This document shows, in pieces, positions 7,471 through 16,179 of a stretch of 64,000 nt of DNA. The stretch is from positions 1 through 64,000 of the forward strand of contig JAEXIT010000017.1 in NCBI GenBank assembly GCA_023446155.1, written 5' to 3'. Positions within the stretch are counted from its first letter, which is position 1; each line of letters begins with the position of its first letter. The position numbers and the translations under genes are program-made. A model generated the notes under the pieces. That model saw only the letters and a list, made by a program, of their open reading frames with translations. It was not told the DNA's origin and did no database searches. Source of the stretch: Bacteroidota bacterium. Lineage in GTDB: Bacteria > Bacteroidota > Bacteroidia > Flavobacteriales > Flavobacteriaceae.

Positions 7471-8916
7471 ATGGATGTGGTAAAAAAATACACGATAGGG
7501 TTGTCGATGCTTGCTTTTGGAACACTACAGGCACAGGAATTTTTGATCCGGGAAATGCCCAGTCTGATCAACGTACAATATAGCGCGGTCGCCTTTGCCG
7601 ATGTCAATGGTGATGGAAACCTGGATTTGTTACTTAGTGGTGCCGATGGTGGGTATGCATTGCGCTCCAATTTATATCTCAATGACGGAACGGGGAATTT
7701 TACCTTATCCAATAATCCCAATTTAATGGTTATCCGGGAAGGTGCTACGGCTTTTGCCGATATCGATGGCGATGGCGATCAGGATTTACTGATTACCGGC
7801 ATAACCGAAGTGGTGACTCCAGCAGGAAACTATGGAACCCGGGTAAAACTGTATCGGAATGACGGAACGGGGATGTTTTCGGAAATCGCAAATCCCGGTT
7901 TAGAAGCCGTAAGCCAGAGTGCAGTTTTGTTTCGGGATATCGATAACGACGGTGATGTCGATCTGTTTATGGCTGGTCAGGGAGGAGGTACACCGGTTAC
8001 TAACCTATATGTTAACGATGGAAGTGGAAATTTTACATTGGCCAATGCCAATATACCTGCCAAAATTAATCTGACGTATGCTTCTATCGCAATGGCGGAT
8101 ATCGATGGCGATGACGATCCGGATTTGTTGTTAACAGGAATGGATGGATCCGATAGCCAGATCAAAATGGCTTTGTATAAAAACAACGGATCGGGTGTTT
8201 TTACCAAAGTAAATAATCCGGGTATTGAGCCGGTTTTTACCGGCGGAGCGGTTTTTGAAGATATCGATAATGATGGTGATTCTGATCTGATGATGATGGG
8301 CGCAGATCCGCTATATGCTAAGGTCGCAAAATTATACCGGAACGACGGTAGCGGAAATTTTACTGTAATAGCCAATACTCCTTTTATTGGGGCGCAATAT
8401 GGCGATGTGAAATTTGCCGATGTCAATAACGACGGTTTAAAAGATGTGTTGATCACAGGATATAGAAACCCGAATACGCGTGCCGATTTATATGTTAATA
8501 ATGGTAATGCCGGGTTTGCTATGGCCACGGATGTGCCTTTTGTAGGAGTGAATAACAGTGCGGCGGCTTTTGCCGATGTAGATAATGATAACGATATGGA
8601 TCTGATAATTACCGGTCAGAATTCACCATTAGGGACGCTAACCAGGTTATATATCAACCAGACAAATGCACTGTCGGTTGCCGATCCGCAGACGATAACG
8701 GTAAAGTTGTATCCAAACCCGGCACAGCATACGATTACTGTTCAAATCCCGACAGGCACAGTGGTGGAAAAAATGGGAGTATACGATAGTTTGGGTAAAT
8801 TGGTTGTACAACAATCCGGACCAACAATAGCGGTTGAAAAGCTACCAACGGCGCTATATACGGTTGTAGTCTATACCGATAAGGGAATCAAAACCTGTCA
8901 GTTCTTTAAGAACTGA
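7471..8916 (+). CDS. FG-GAP/VCBS repeat protein with T9SS sorting domain
   Basis: The 481-residue protein has a signal peptide (ending TLQAQ at about 22), then seven repeats of about 55 residues, each with a calcium-binding DxDxDGDxD-type loop: DVNGDGNLD, DIDGDGDQD, DIDNDGDVD, DIDGDDDPD, DIDNDGDSD, DVNNDGLKD and DVDNDNDMD. This predicts a seven-bladed beta-propeller like an integrin alpha head. The last 75 or so residues (VKLYPNPAQHTITVQIP to the C-terminal CQFFKN) form a type A T9SS sorting domain, so the protein should be secreted across the outer membrane. No catalytic domain is seen; adhesion or binding is the likely role. It lies downstream of the two TPR regulators in the same direction. 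Confidence 0.9.
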   Translation: MDVVKKYTIGLSMLAFGTLQAQEFLIREMPSLINVQYSAVAFADVNGDGNLDLLLSGADGGYALRSNLYLNDGTGNFTLSNNPNLMVIREGATAFADIDGDGDQDLLITGITEVVTPAGNYGTRVKLYRNDGTGMFSEIANPGLEAVSQSAVLFRDIDNDGDVDLFMAGQGGGTPVTNLYVNDGSGNFTLANANIPAKINLTYASIAMADIDGDDDPDLLLTGMDGSDSQIKMALYKNNGSGVFTKVNNPGIEPVFTGGAVFEDIDNDGDSDLMMMGADPLYAKVAKLYRNDGSGNFTVIANTPFIGAQYGDVKFADVNNDGLKDVLITGYRNPNTRADLYVNNGNAGFAMATDVPFVGVNNSAAAFADVDNDNDMDLIITGQNSPLGTLTRLYINQTNALSVADPQTITVKLYPNPAQHTITVQIPTGTVVEKMGVYDSLGKLVVQQSGPTIAVEKLPTALYTVVVYTDKGIKTCQFFKN

Positions 8917-8924
8917 CAGGTTTT
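8890..8924. terminator. Long perfect hairpin overlapping the cargo stop codon
   Basis: AAAACCTGTCAGTTCTT and AAGAACTGACAGGTTTT are perfect 17-base arms around a single T. The hairpin includes the last codons and the stop (8914-8916) of the FG-GAP gene. Its AAACCTGTCAG core recurs at 27674-27707 behind the second T9SS cargo gene. It can terminate in both directions between convergent genes. Confidence 0.85.
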
Positions 8925-8937
8925 GATTTAGTAGGAA

Positions 8938-9438
8938 CTAAAACCAGATAGCGCGATAGTCCCATACTTTGACCAGAAAAAGACCAAGGTAGACCATACA
9001 AACGACAAACTTGATAAAAGTGGACGCCAGAAAGCCAATAAAGGAACCGGTTGCCGCTTTAACAGCCCGCTTGTGGTCTTTTGCATCATAAATTAATTCG
9101 CCGACCAAAGCGCCCACAAAAGGCCCGATTATAAAACCAAGTGGAATAGGTGCAATAAGTCCAACAACTAATCCGATGTTCGTGCCCCAAACGCCATACC
9201 GACTGCCGCCAAATTTTTTAGTGCCTTTGGCCGGAATAACATAATCCAGTATGGCCACAGCAATCGCAATGAATAGTGTTATACCCAAAACCCAGTAACT
9301 AAACGGAATGCCCTTGGTTAGATAAAGTAATAATAATCCAACCCAACTGATGGGTGGCCCGGGTAAAACGGGAAGAAAACTACCCAGTATCCCTACAAGC
9401 ATACAGATGAAACCCGTTATTAGTAAGAAGTATTCCAT
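8938..9438 (-). CDS. DUF456 family membrane protein
   Basis: Encodes 166 residues with several hydrophobic segments (about 3-22, 25-40, 48-66 and the glycine-rich middle and C-terminal parts). LPVLPGPPISW near the N-terminus and the glycine-rich FIIGPFVGALVGE are typical of DUF456. It is an inner-membrane protein of unknown function, widely distributed. It is convergent with the FG-GAP gene and divergent from the lipoprotein at 9532. The ATG at 9438 fits the first membrane helix. Confidence 0.85.
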   Translation of the reverse strand: MEYFLLITGFICMLVGILGSFLPVLPGPPISWVGLLLLYLTKGIPFSYWVLGITLFIAIAVAILDYVIPAKGTKKFGGSRYGVWGTNIGLVVGLIAPIPLGFIIGPFVGALVGELIYDAKDHKRAVKAATGSFIGFLASTFIKFVVCMVYLGLFLVKVWDYRAIWF

Positions 9439-9531
9439 GTTTTTTTTAGTACTTTTGACGACTTAAAGTTACGATTTATCATTGTAAGAAAGAATAACAG
9501 TATTTAGAAACCTGTTTAAAGAAACATAAAA

Positions 9532-10011
9532 ATGAAAAAACACTGGCTTTTATTCTTTATAGTAGTTGCGACGACTTCCTGTCAGTTTTTTGATAAAAAA
9601 GTACAATCGGAAGACGAATTGCTGCAAAAAGAACTTAAAAAGATCGACTGGAAAAAAGTGGATGCTTTCCCAACCATCGATGCCTGTGAAGTGATTTCCG
9701 ATGAAACCCAGCGGCGCCAATGTTTTTTCGAATATCTGACACAAACCATACAGGAAAAACTCAATATTGATACACTGGCGGTTTTATACCCCGAAATCGA
9801 TACCATAGCCGTAAAGGTGACTGTATTCCCGGATGCGACCATTAAATTTGAACCGCAATTTCCAAAAGACAGCCTAGCCTACGACAGCGTAAAAATCGAC
9901 AGTATTCTACACAGTCGTTTAATTGATTTTCCAAAAATCAATCCAGCGATAAAAAGAGGGGTTCCGGTAAAAACACAATTCGTTTTGCCAGTTATTTTGA
10001 AAATGGAGTAA
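9532..10011 (+). CDS. Lipoprotein of unknown function
   Basis: A 159-residue protein with a lipoprotein signal peptide; the lipobox TTSC puts the acylated cysteine at 17. The mature part is mostly charged and polar, contains two further cysteines (DACEVIS, RRQCFF) that could form a disulfide, and ends with VPVKTQFVLPVILKME, which resembles the conserved end of TonB-C-like or energy-transducing domains without being a clear match. The gene stands alone and its end overlaps the end of the convergent glycosyltransferase gene by 20 bases. Envelope location is well supported; function is not. Confidence 0.75.
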   Translation: MKKHWLLFFIVVATTSCQFFDKKVQSEDELLQKELKKIDWKKVDAFPTIDACEVISDETQRRQCFFEYLTQTIQEKLNIDTLAVLYPEIDTIAVKVTVFPDATIKFEPQFPKDSLAYDSVKIDSILHSRLIDFPKINPAIKRGVPVKTQFVLPVILKME

Positions 10012-11131
10012 AGCGTCGCCCTTTCCAGGTATAAGCACCCCTAAGGGAAAATAGAGCCACCAGAACCGAAAAGAACGGATAGACAATACTACTGATCAAT
10101 ATTGAGGTCATTTTTAAGTTCAGTAAACGATTCGTTTGCCACATCAAAATCCAGTCGATAATAAACTTCAGAATCGTAGCAACAAGCAAAACCGACCAAT
10201 GTATTTGTTCCGTAATTGCAAGAGCCAGTAACGCCAAAAGACTACAATTCGCCAAAAAGACCATAACTGCCAGACCTTTTGAAAAATCCGATTGATAGGC
10301 TCCGGATTTTGAAGCCCAGCGTATATGTTGTAAGAAAACGGCTTTCCAGCTTTTTAGCGGTTTGGTTTCCACAATGGCCGCTTTGGTCTTGAGGTAAAAT
10401 ACCCGCTTCGGATTCTGTGCTATCGCTTTTTGTAATAAAAAAACATCATCGCCACTGGCAATATTCGTGTTTCCTTTAAAACCATCCAGTTCGGAAAACA
10501 AACACCGATCGTAAGCCAGATTGGCACCATTGCACATAAAGGCTTCGTTAAGTCCGAAACTGCCTAAAGTTGCCCCTTGTAAACTCAACATATCCATTTG
10601 TTGAAAATGCGATAGGAATCCGGGGTCTTTTCGGAGATTGACCGCTCCGACGATCATGCCGGGATTTTGCAATTGAATACAGTTGTCCAGAGTTAATAAC
10701 CATTGGGACGGAACACGACAGTCGGCATCGGTGGTCACAATCCAGTCTTTTTTTGAAATGGAAACGGCCCGGGTAATGGCATCTTTTTTAGGAGCATTTG
10801 TGGTGCGTACATTGTCCAATATGGTTACGTGAAAAGCGGTATGTTCCATTCGCCAAGTATTGATCAAGCGTACCGAATCGTCTTCGGAGGCATCGTCCAC
10901 AAAAATAATGTCAAACAATTCCTTCGGATAATCCAAGGCGACAAATGACGCTAATATGTCGGGTAAATTCGAAGCCTCATTTCGAAAAGGAACAACGATC
11001 GAAAACGAAGTTTGTACCGTTTTAGTTCTACTGTCAAAGGGTTTTACTTTAGAAGATCCATAGATTAACAAGCCGATAAAAAGCGTATAATCGATAAAAA
11101 TCAGACAAAAAAAGAGGATTAGGATTTCCAT
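9992..11131 (-). CDS. Membrane glycosyltransferase, family 2
   Basis: The 379-residue protein has an N-terminal transmembrane helix (about 2-23), a GT-A domain with SIVVPFRNEASNLP, VDDASEDDS and TTDADCR (the DxD-type metal and nucleotide-sugar site), the acceptor-site QHIRW of processive family-2 enzymes, and three C-terminal membrane helices. It should transfer a sugar from a nucleotide donor to a lipid or polysaccharide acceptor on the cytoplasmic face. Its start overlaps the end of the flippase-like gene by 13 bases, so the two are co-translated and probably act on the same lipid-linked product. The actual sugar and acceptor cannot be read from the sequence. Confidence 0.9.
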   Translation of the reverse strand: MEILILFFCLIFIDYTLFIGLLIYGSSKVKPFDSRTKTVQTSFSIVVPFRNEASNLPDILASFVALDYPKELFDIIFVDDASEDDSVRLINTWRMEHTAFHVTILDNVRTTNAPKKDAITRAVSISKKDWIVTTDADCRVPSQWLLTLDNCIQLQNPGMIVGAVNLRKDPGFLSHFQQMDMLSLQGATLGSFGLNEAFMCNGANLAYDRCLFSELDGFKGNTNIASGDDVFLLQKAIAQNPKRVFYLKTKAAIVETKPLKSWKAVFLQHIRWASKSGAYQSDFSKGLAVMVFLANCSLLALLALAITEQIHWSVLLVATILKFIIDWILMWQTNRLLNLKMTSILISSIVYPFFSVLVALFSLRGAYTWKGRRFTPFSK

Positions 11132-12063
11132 TGGGATTTAAAATTTAAAACAAAATAACTGCCGATGATAACCGGAAGTACCACGTTTAAAAACCACATC
11201 AAGGTACTAATAAAAACGACAATCCATTCGTTTACGCCCAATAAACCAAAAAAATACAACGCGACACTGCCTTTTACGGCAAAATCCAGAAACTGAAATG
11301 TAGGAAGCGATGAGGCTAGAAAATACACGCTGGTTATCGTAGCCATTAGTAATGGATAGGGGAGATCAACGTCGAATACAAGGAAAAGGATATAATACTG
11401 ATGCGAAAAAACCAGATACCGACCGATGGCCAGCGCTATATTTTTTCGATGTACGGATTTTGGAATTTCGTTTATTTTATGGATCAGTTTTTCAATGGAA
11501 TACCCTTTTATGGTGATGCGTTTTGCGAGAAAGAGAACTATAAGTAAGACAAGTAGCGAGCCAAATAACAGTAGTACGGTTTGTGTTGTGATTACCTGAA
11601 AAGAGGCATTAAAATAAAGAAGTCCAAAAAGGCCGAATAGCACGGTTAAAACCATTTGAATTCCATTGCAGATCAGGTTTAGAAAAACGATCTTTTTAGT
11701 CTGCGATTTTTCAAAAAATAAGGCTTTTCCTGCATACTCGCCGATACCGTTAGGGGTAAAAATAGCGGCTGTTAAAGCGCCTAAAACCTGTTTTGAGGCT
11801 TCGCCAACAGTAACCGGACGGATTACCGAAACCAGATTCTGCCACTTTAAAATCTCCAGAAAACGATTTAAAAACGTCAGTAACAGAATCAGGACAATAC
11901 TGCCAAAAGACTGCTTACTTTGTATCAAAGTGGTGAATTTGTCCCAATCGAGCTGGTCGTTTTGCATCAATTGCTTGTAAATAAAATAAAAAGCGGCGCC
12001 TACAATCAAAAGTTTGACTACAAGAACGAGGAATTGTTTAGCTTTGTGGGATACAGAAATCAT
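11119..12063 (-). CDS. Lysylphosphatidylglycerol synthase-type flippase-like membrane protein
   Basis: Encodes 314 residues with about seven to eight transmembrane helices and features of the UPF0104/LPG-synthase transmembrane family, such as LTFLNRFLEILKWQNL, TPNGIGEYAGKALFF and SSLPTFQFLDFAVKG. The ATG at 12063 is preferred over an upstream TTG at 12093, which would add ten residues and overlap the divergent ruvC start. In related proteins this domain is implicated in lipid flipping. Together with the overlapping glycosyltransferase it probably makes and translocates a glycolipid; this is inference from context. Confidence 0.82.
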   Translation of the reverse strand: MISVSHKAKQFLVLVVKLLIVGAAFYFIYKQLMQNDQLDWDKFTTLIQSKQSFGSIVLILLLTFLNRFLEILKWQNLVSVIRPVTVGEASKQVLGALTAAIFTPNGIGEYAGKALFFEKSQTKKIVFLNLICNGIQMVLTVLFGLFGLLYFNASFQVITTQTVLLLFGSLLVLLIVLFLAKRITIKGYSIEKLIHKINEIPKSVHRKNIALAIGRYLVFSHQYYILFLVFDVDLPYPLLMATITSVYFLASSLPTFQFLDFAVKGSVALYFFGLLGVNEWIVVFISTLMWFLNVVLPVIIGSYFVLNFKSQWKS

Positions 12064-12086
12064 CGCTGCAAAATAACAAATTAAAA

Positions 12087-12641
12087 TTGGCAAACGAACG
12101 CATCATATTAGGAATTGATCCCGGTACCACGATCATGGGATTCGGTTTGATAAAGGTTATCAATAAAAAAATGGAGTTTTTACAATTAAATGAATTGCAA
12201 TTGTCTAAATACGATGATCATTATACTAAACTGCGGATCATTTTCGAACGTACCATCGAACTGATTGAAACCCATCATCCGGACGAAATCGCGATTGAAG
12301 CGCCGTTTTTTGGTAAAAATGTCCAGTCGATGTTAAAACTTGGACGCGCGCAAGGTGTTGCCATGGCGGCGGGTTTGTCACGTCAGATTCCAATAACGGA
12401 ATACGAACCGAAAAAAATCAAAATGGCGATTACCGGAAATGGAAATGCGAGTAAAGAGCAAGTGGCAAAAATGCTTCAGCAATTACTGGGATTAAAAGAA
12501 TTGCCAAAAAACCTGGATAGTACCGATGGTTTGGCAGCTGCTGTTTGTCATTTTTTTAATTCCGGAAAAGTGACTGTTGGTAAAAGTTATACCGGTTGGG
12601 ATGCTTTTGTAAAACAAAATGAAGATCGGGTAAAAAAATAA
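12087..12641 (+). CDS. ruvC: Holliday-junction resolvase RuvC
   Basis: The 184-residue protein has the RuvC acidic catalytic sites: ILGIDPGT at the N-terminus, IAIEAPFFGKN in the middle and the C-terminal STDGLAAAVCHF, with the LKLGRAQGVA helix between them. It cleaves Holliday junctions moved by RuvAB during recombinational repair. The start is TTG at 12087; there is no in-frame ATG close upstream, and any later start would remove the first catalytic aspartate. hemW follows eight bases later and also starts with TTG, suggesting an operon with modest initiation rate. Confidence 0.95.
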   Translation: MANERIILGIDPGTTIMGFGLIKVINKKMEFLQLNELQLSKYDDHYTKLRIIFERTIELIETHHPDEIAIEAPFFGKNVQSMLKLGRAQGVAMAAGLSRQIPITEYEPKKIKMAITGNGNASKEQVAKMLQQLLGLKELPKNLDSTDGLAAAVCHFFNSGKVTVGKSYTGWDAFVKQNEDRVKK

Positions 12642-12649
12642 CATTCGTT

Positions 12650-13777
12650 TTGGCAGGAATTTATATCCACATACCGTTTTGTAAGCAGGCATGTCACTAC
12701 TGCGATTTTCATTTTTCGACTTCTTTAAAGAAAAAGGACGAAATGATCGCTGCATTGGTTCGCGAATTGCAACTACGTCAAAAGGAATTTGACAACGAAA
12801 TCGTGGAAACCATTTACTTTGGCGGTGGTACACCGAGCATTTTACCCATAACGGATATTCGCTTGCTGATCGATATGGTCTACGACCTTTTTAAAGTGGC
12901 GGATAACCCGGAAATTACGGTAGAAGCCAATCCCGACGATTTATCGGAAGAACGCATTATTGCTTTGTCGGATAACGGAATCAACCGATTAAGTATCGGG
13001 ATTCAATCGTTTTTTGAACAGGATTTAAAACTGATGAACCGTGCGCATAATGCTACCGAAGCATTGAAATGCCTACAGATTGCGACACAATATTTCGATA
13101 ATATTTCAATTGATCTAATTTACGGAACACCGGGAATGGACAACCAACGTTGGCTTGAAAACATTCGTCAGGCATTGGATTTAGGTATTCCGCATATTTC
13201 GAGTTATGCCTTAACGGTTGAACCCAAAACCGCTTTACAACAATTTATCAAAAAAGGAATCGTACCGCAACCGGATGATGCCATGGCACACGAACAGTTT
13301 TTGTTGTTGGTCGATCAGTTGGAAGCAAACGGATTTGTACATTACGAATTGTCCAATTTTGGGAAAGAAAACTACTTTTCGCAAAATAATTCGGCCTATT
13401 GGTTGGGGAAAAAATACCTGGGAATAGGACCTTCGGCCCATAGTTATGACGGTATTCATCGCAGTTGGAATATGGCGAACAATACGCTGTATATCAAAAG
13501 CATTGAGGCCGATAAACTGCCTTCGGAAATAGAAGAATTAACAGCAACCGACCGCTATAACGAATATGTGATGACCGGATTGCGAACCATTTGGGGTGTA
13601 TCGATTGCTCGTATTGCGTCTGAATTTGGCTCGGTTTATTATGATTATCTTTTACAGGAAGCGCAACAATACCTGGATAGCGGAAAACTCGAACTGAAAA
13701 ATAACATACTGCGAACAACCCGTGAGGGGAAATTCTTTAGTGACGGTATTGCGAGCGACTTGTTTTTTGTGGATTAA
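12650..13777 (+). CDS. hemW: Radical SAM heme chaperone HemW-like protein
   Basis: The 375-residue protein begins with IHIPFCKQACHYCDF, containing the CxxxC-xx-C cluster motif of radical SAM enzymes, then FGGGTPSIL, EANPDDLS and SIGIQSF, the pattern of the HemN/HemW family. HemW lacks the extra features of coproporphyrinogen dehydrogenase HemN and acts as a heme-transfer chaperone. The length matches HemW (about 380) rather than HemN (about 455). TTG at 12650 is the only start that keeps the cluster motif. It lies eight bases after ruvC. Confidence 0.9.
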   Translation: MAGIYIHIPFCKQACHYCDFHFSTSLKKKDEMIAALVRELQLRQKEFDNEIVETIYFGGGTPSILPITDIRLLIDMVYDLFKVADNPEITVEANPDDLSEERIIALSDNGINRLSIGIQSFFEQDLKLMNRAHNATEALKCLQIATQYFDNISIDLIYGTPGMDNQRWLENIRQALDLGIPHISSYALTVEPKTALQQFIKKGIVPQPDDAMAHEQFLLLVDQLEANGFVHYELSNFGKENYFSQNNSAYWLGKKYLGIGPSAHSYDGIHRSWNMANNTLYIKSIEADKLPSEIEELTATDRYNEYVMTGLRTIWGVSIARIASEFGSVYYDYLLQEAQQYLDSGKLELKNNILRTTREGKFFSDGIASDLFFVD

Positions 13778-13864
13778 AAATACCGTTTAAAAAGGATGGT
13801 TAGGAAGTCAAATCCTAATGGAAAAGGTTTATATTTGATGGTATAAAAGACCTAAATCAGAACC

Positions 13865-14632
13865 ATGAAAGCCATCATCCATCATAAAAACAAGGATTTT
13901 GAAGTCAATTTAGCACAACCTATCGACATTTCAATACCGTTAACCAATACCGATCAGAATCCGATTGCCTGGTATATCGAAAAACCGGTTATCGAACCGG
14001 TACGCTTTGGCGTCTGGATCGGAAAAGTGAGCGAAGGAAAATCATCGACCAATTTCAATAATATCTTTTTTAATCCGCACGGACATGGTACCCATACCGA
14101 ATGTTTGGGGCATATTACCCGCGATTTTTACAGTATTAACCAGTCGTTACAACAATTTTTCTTTACGGCTGAATTGATTTCGATAGAACCAGAGCAACAA
14201 GGAGACGATTGGGTGATTACCAAAGCGCAAATGGTAACGGCATTGGCCGATAAAAAGCCGGAAGCCATTGTAATCCGTACCCTTCCGAATGTTGCCGAAA
14301 AAAAATTCCGAAACTATTCGAATACCAATCCGCCGTATCTGGACGAAGCAGCGGCTACTTTTATCCGCGAAACGGGAATTGAACATCTGTTAATCGACCT
14401 GCCAAGTGTCGATAAAGAACATGACGAGGGGAAACTATTGGCGCATAAAGCATTCTGGAATGTGACGAATGTTACTACTTTAAATTCGGATGCCCGAACA
14501 AATGCGACCATTACAGAGATGATCTTTGTAAAGGATACCATTCCCGATGGGAGTTATCTGCTAAATATACAAATCGCCTCTTTTGAGAACGATGCATCAC
14601 CAAGTAAACCAATACTGTACACAATAGAATGA
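13865..14632 (+). CDS. Cyclase family protein (kynurenine formamidase-like metal hydrolase)
   Basis: The 255-residue protein contains NPHGHGTHTECLGHI at about 74-88, corresponding to the HxGTHxDxPxH metal-binding signature of the cyclase/KynB family with glutamate in place of the usual aspartate, and LLIDLPSVDKEHDEG further on. Relatives are metal-dependent amide or ester hydrolases such as kynurenine formamidase. No tryptophan-catabolism gene is next to it, so the substrate is open. The four-base overlap with the following DUF4260 gene indicates translational coupling. Confidence 0.85.
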   Translation: MKAIIHHKNKDFEVNLAQPIDISIPLTNTDQNPIAWYIEKPVIEPVRFGVWIGKVSEGKSSTNFNNIFFNPHGHGTHTECLGHITRDFYSINQSLQQFFFTAELISIEPEQQGDDWVITKAQMVTALADKKPEAIVIRTLPNVAEKKFRNYSNTNPPYLDEAAATFIRETGIEHLLIDLPSVDKEHDEGKLLAHKAFWNVTNVTTLNSDARTNATITEMIFVKDTIPDGSYLLNIQIASFENDASPSKPILYTIE

Positions 14633-14991
14633 AAAAAGTACTCCAACTTGAAGAACTGGCGCAGTTTTTAGCCGGATTAATACTGTTTTTGCAACTGGAT
14701 TTTGCCTGGTGGTGGTTTCCGCTATTATTGCTGGCACCCGATTTGTCGATGGTGGGCTATCTGTTTGGAAATAAAATAGGAGCCTGGAGTTATAATTTCG
14801 CCCATCATAAAGCGGTGGCGATTATCGTATACTTCATCGGAATTTATACCGTAAATAAAAATCTGGAACTGGCCGGCATCATTTTGTTTTGTCATTCCAG
14901 TATGGATCGGATTTTTGGCTACGGCTTAAAATATATCGAAGGCTTTTCGAAAACACATTTGGGAATAATAGGAAAACATAAAACACAATAA
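14629..14991 (+). CDS. DUF4260 family membrane protein
   Basis: A 120-residue hydrophobic protein with about four membrane segments and the family-typical APDLSMVGYLFGNKIGAWSY and YNFAHHK, ending with DRIFGYGLKY. It belongs to DUF4260, of unknown function. The start overlaps the stop of the cyclase gene (ATGA), and the MmcQ-like gene follows after one base, so the three form an operon. Confidence 0.85.
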   Translation: MKKVLQLEELAQFLAGLILFLQLDFAWWWFPLLLLAPDLSMVGYLFGNKIGAWSYNFAHHKAVAIIVYFIGIYTVNKNLELAGIILFCHSSMDRIFGYGLKYIEGFSKTHLGIIGKHKTQ

Positions 14992-14992
14992 A

Positions 14993-15364
14993 ATGGATAT
15001 TCAGGCGTATTATGAGTATTGTTTGTCTAAAAAAGGGGTAACCGAACATTTTCCTTTCGACGAAGAGACTCTGGTGTTTAAAGTTGGCGGAAAAATGTTT
15101 GCGCTTTCATCGTTAAAAGAATGGGAAAATGGCCGTCCGTCAATAAATTTAAAATGTGATCCAGAAAAGGCACAAGAATTGCGGGGACAATATGACGATA
15201 TCAAACCGGGATATCATATGAGTAAAATACATTGGAATACCGTTACGGTAAACGGGGAATTACCGGATAAATTTGTCAGAGAACTAATCGCACATTCGTA
15301 TGATTTGATCTTTAACAGTCTGACAAAGAAAATACAAAGTGAAATTAATCAGTCCGAAAATTAG
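14993..15364 (+). CDS. MmcQ/YjbR family protein
   Basis: The 123-residue protein matches MmcQ/YjbR: YCLSKKGVTEHFPFDEETLVFKVGGKMFAL at the start, then LKCDPEKAQELR, PGYHMSKIHWNTV and a final VRELIAHSYDLI. The fold is a CyaY-like DNA-binding fold; the physiological role is not settled. It is the last gene of a tight three-gene operon with the cyclase and DUF4260 genes. Confidence 0.9.
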   Translation: MDIQAYYEYCLSKKGVTEHFPFDEETLVFKVGGKMFALSSLKEWENGRPSINLKCDPEKAQELRGQYDDIKPGYHMSKIHWNTVTVNGELPDKFVRELIAHSYDLIFNSLTKKIQSEINQSEN

Positions 15365-15443
15365 AAAAATCCAAAAGGACTTTGCAATTTTGTGTTCCGA
15401 AAAAAGAAACCAAATAAAACAGCCGTTGCTGAAAGGATAAAAT

Positions 15444-16169
15444 ATGAAAGATCAAATTAAAAAGTTTTTAAACGAAGACCAGGATCCGAAAGCCATTGAG
15501 AAAATCACATCCAAATTGCAGGATTTACTGATGCGAAATGAAGAGGTGGGCTATATTGGCGTACAGAAAAAACCGGCGATAACCGTATTTCCGGATAGTA
15601 TTGTACTGACGAACAAACGCATCATCATGTGTCGTCCGAAAAACCTGGGACTATCGATGGATTTTGTGGATTACAATTGGGACGATATCGCCGGAGCCTT
15701 TGTAAAAGAAAACATTCTGGGTTCGGAATTCTCCTTTTCGACCAAAAGTGACCTTACGATCTCTATTGACTATATTCCGAAAACACAGGCGCGAAAACTA
15801 TACACCTTTGCAAAAGAACAAATGGACGCCTTGAAAGAACCGGCGAATCCGGTACAGGCGGCATCAGTTGCAGAACAAACACCAGTTGCGGAGCCATTCG
15901 TAGAGGAAGTGGAGGAAGTGGAAGAAATCGAAGCGGAAGAAGTAACCAGTTTTGCTGAAATATTGCCGGCTACTCCGGTAAGCTATCAGGATCCGGTAGT
16001 AGAAACGCCACCACCGGCACCAGCTACTCCAGGTGAAAAAAAATTAAGCGAACTGACCAAAGAGGAGCTTTTCGAAAAACTTCAGAATTATAAAAAATTA
16101 CTGGACAACGGATTGATTCTTCAGGGGGAGTACGATACCTTGAAAAAAGAGATTTTAACTTATATGTAA
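15444..16169 (+). CDS. PH-domain protein with C-terminal SHOCT-like motif
   Basis: The 241-residue protein has an N-terminal bacterial PH domain (about 25-130, including ITVFPDSIVLTNKRIIMCRP and a final helix), an acidic low-complexity linker rich in Glu, Val and Pro (about 135-195) and a C-terminal segment LTKEELFEKLQNYKKLLDNG plus GEYDTLKKEIL, which resembles the short SHOCT oligomerisation motif. It is soluble. It is followed ten bases later by the FabZ-like gene. The role is unknown; an oligomeric cytoplasmic scaffold is plausible from the domain types. Confidence 0.8.
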   Translation: MKDQIKKFLNEDQDPKAIEKITSKLQDLLMRNEEVGYIGVQKKPAITVFPDSIVLTNKRIIMCRPKNLGLSMDFVDYNWDDIAGAFVKENILGSEFSFSTKSDLTISIDYIPKTQARKLYTFAKEQMDALKEPANPVQAASVAEQTPVAEPFVEEVEEVEEIEAEEVTSFAEILPATPVSYQDPVVETPPPAPATPGEKKLSELTKEELFEKLQNYKKLLDNGLILQGEYDTLKKEILTYM

Positions 16170-16179
16170 ACACTATCGT

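Noticed and set aside
7977..8528. 183-residue frame antisense to the FG-GAP repeats
   Set aside because: It is a shadow caused by the periodic repeat codons of the plus-strand gene, which has a signal peptide and a sorting domain.
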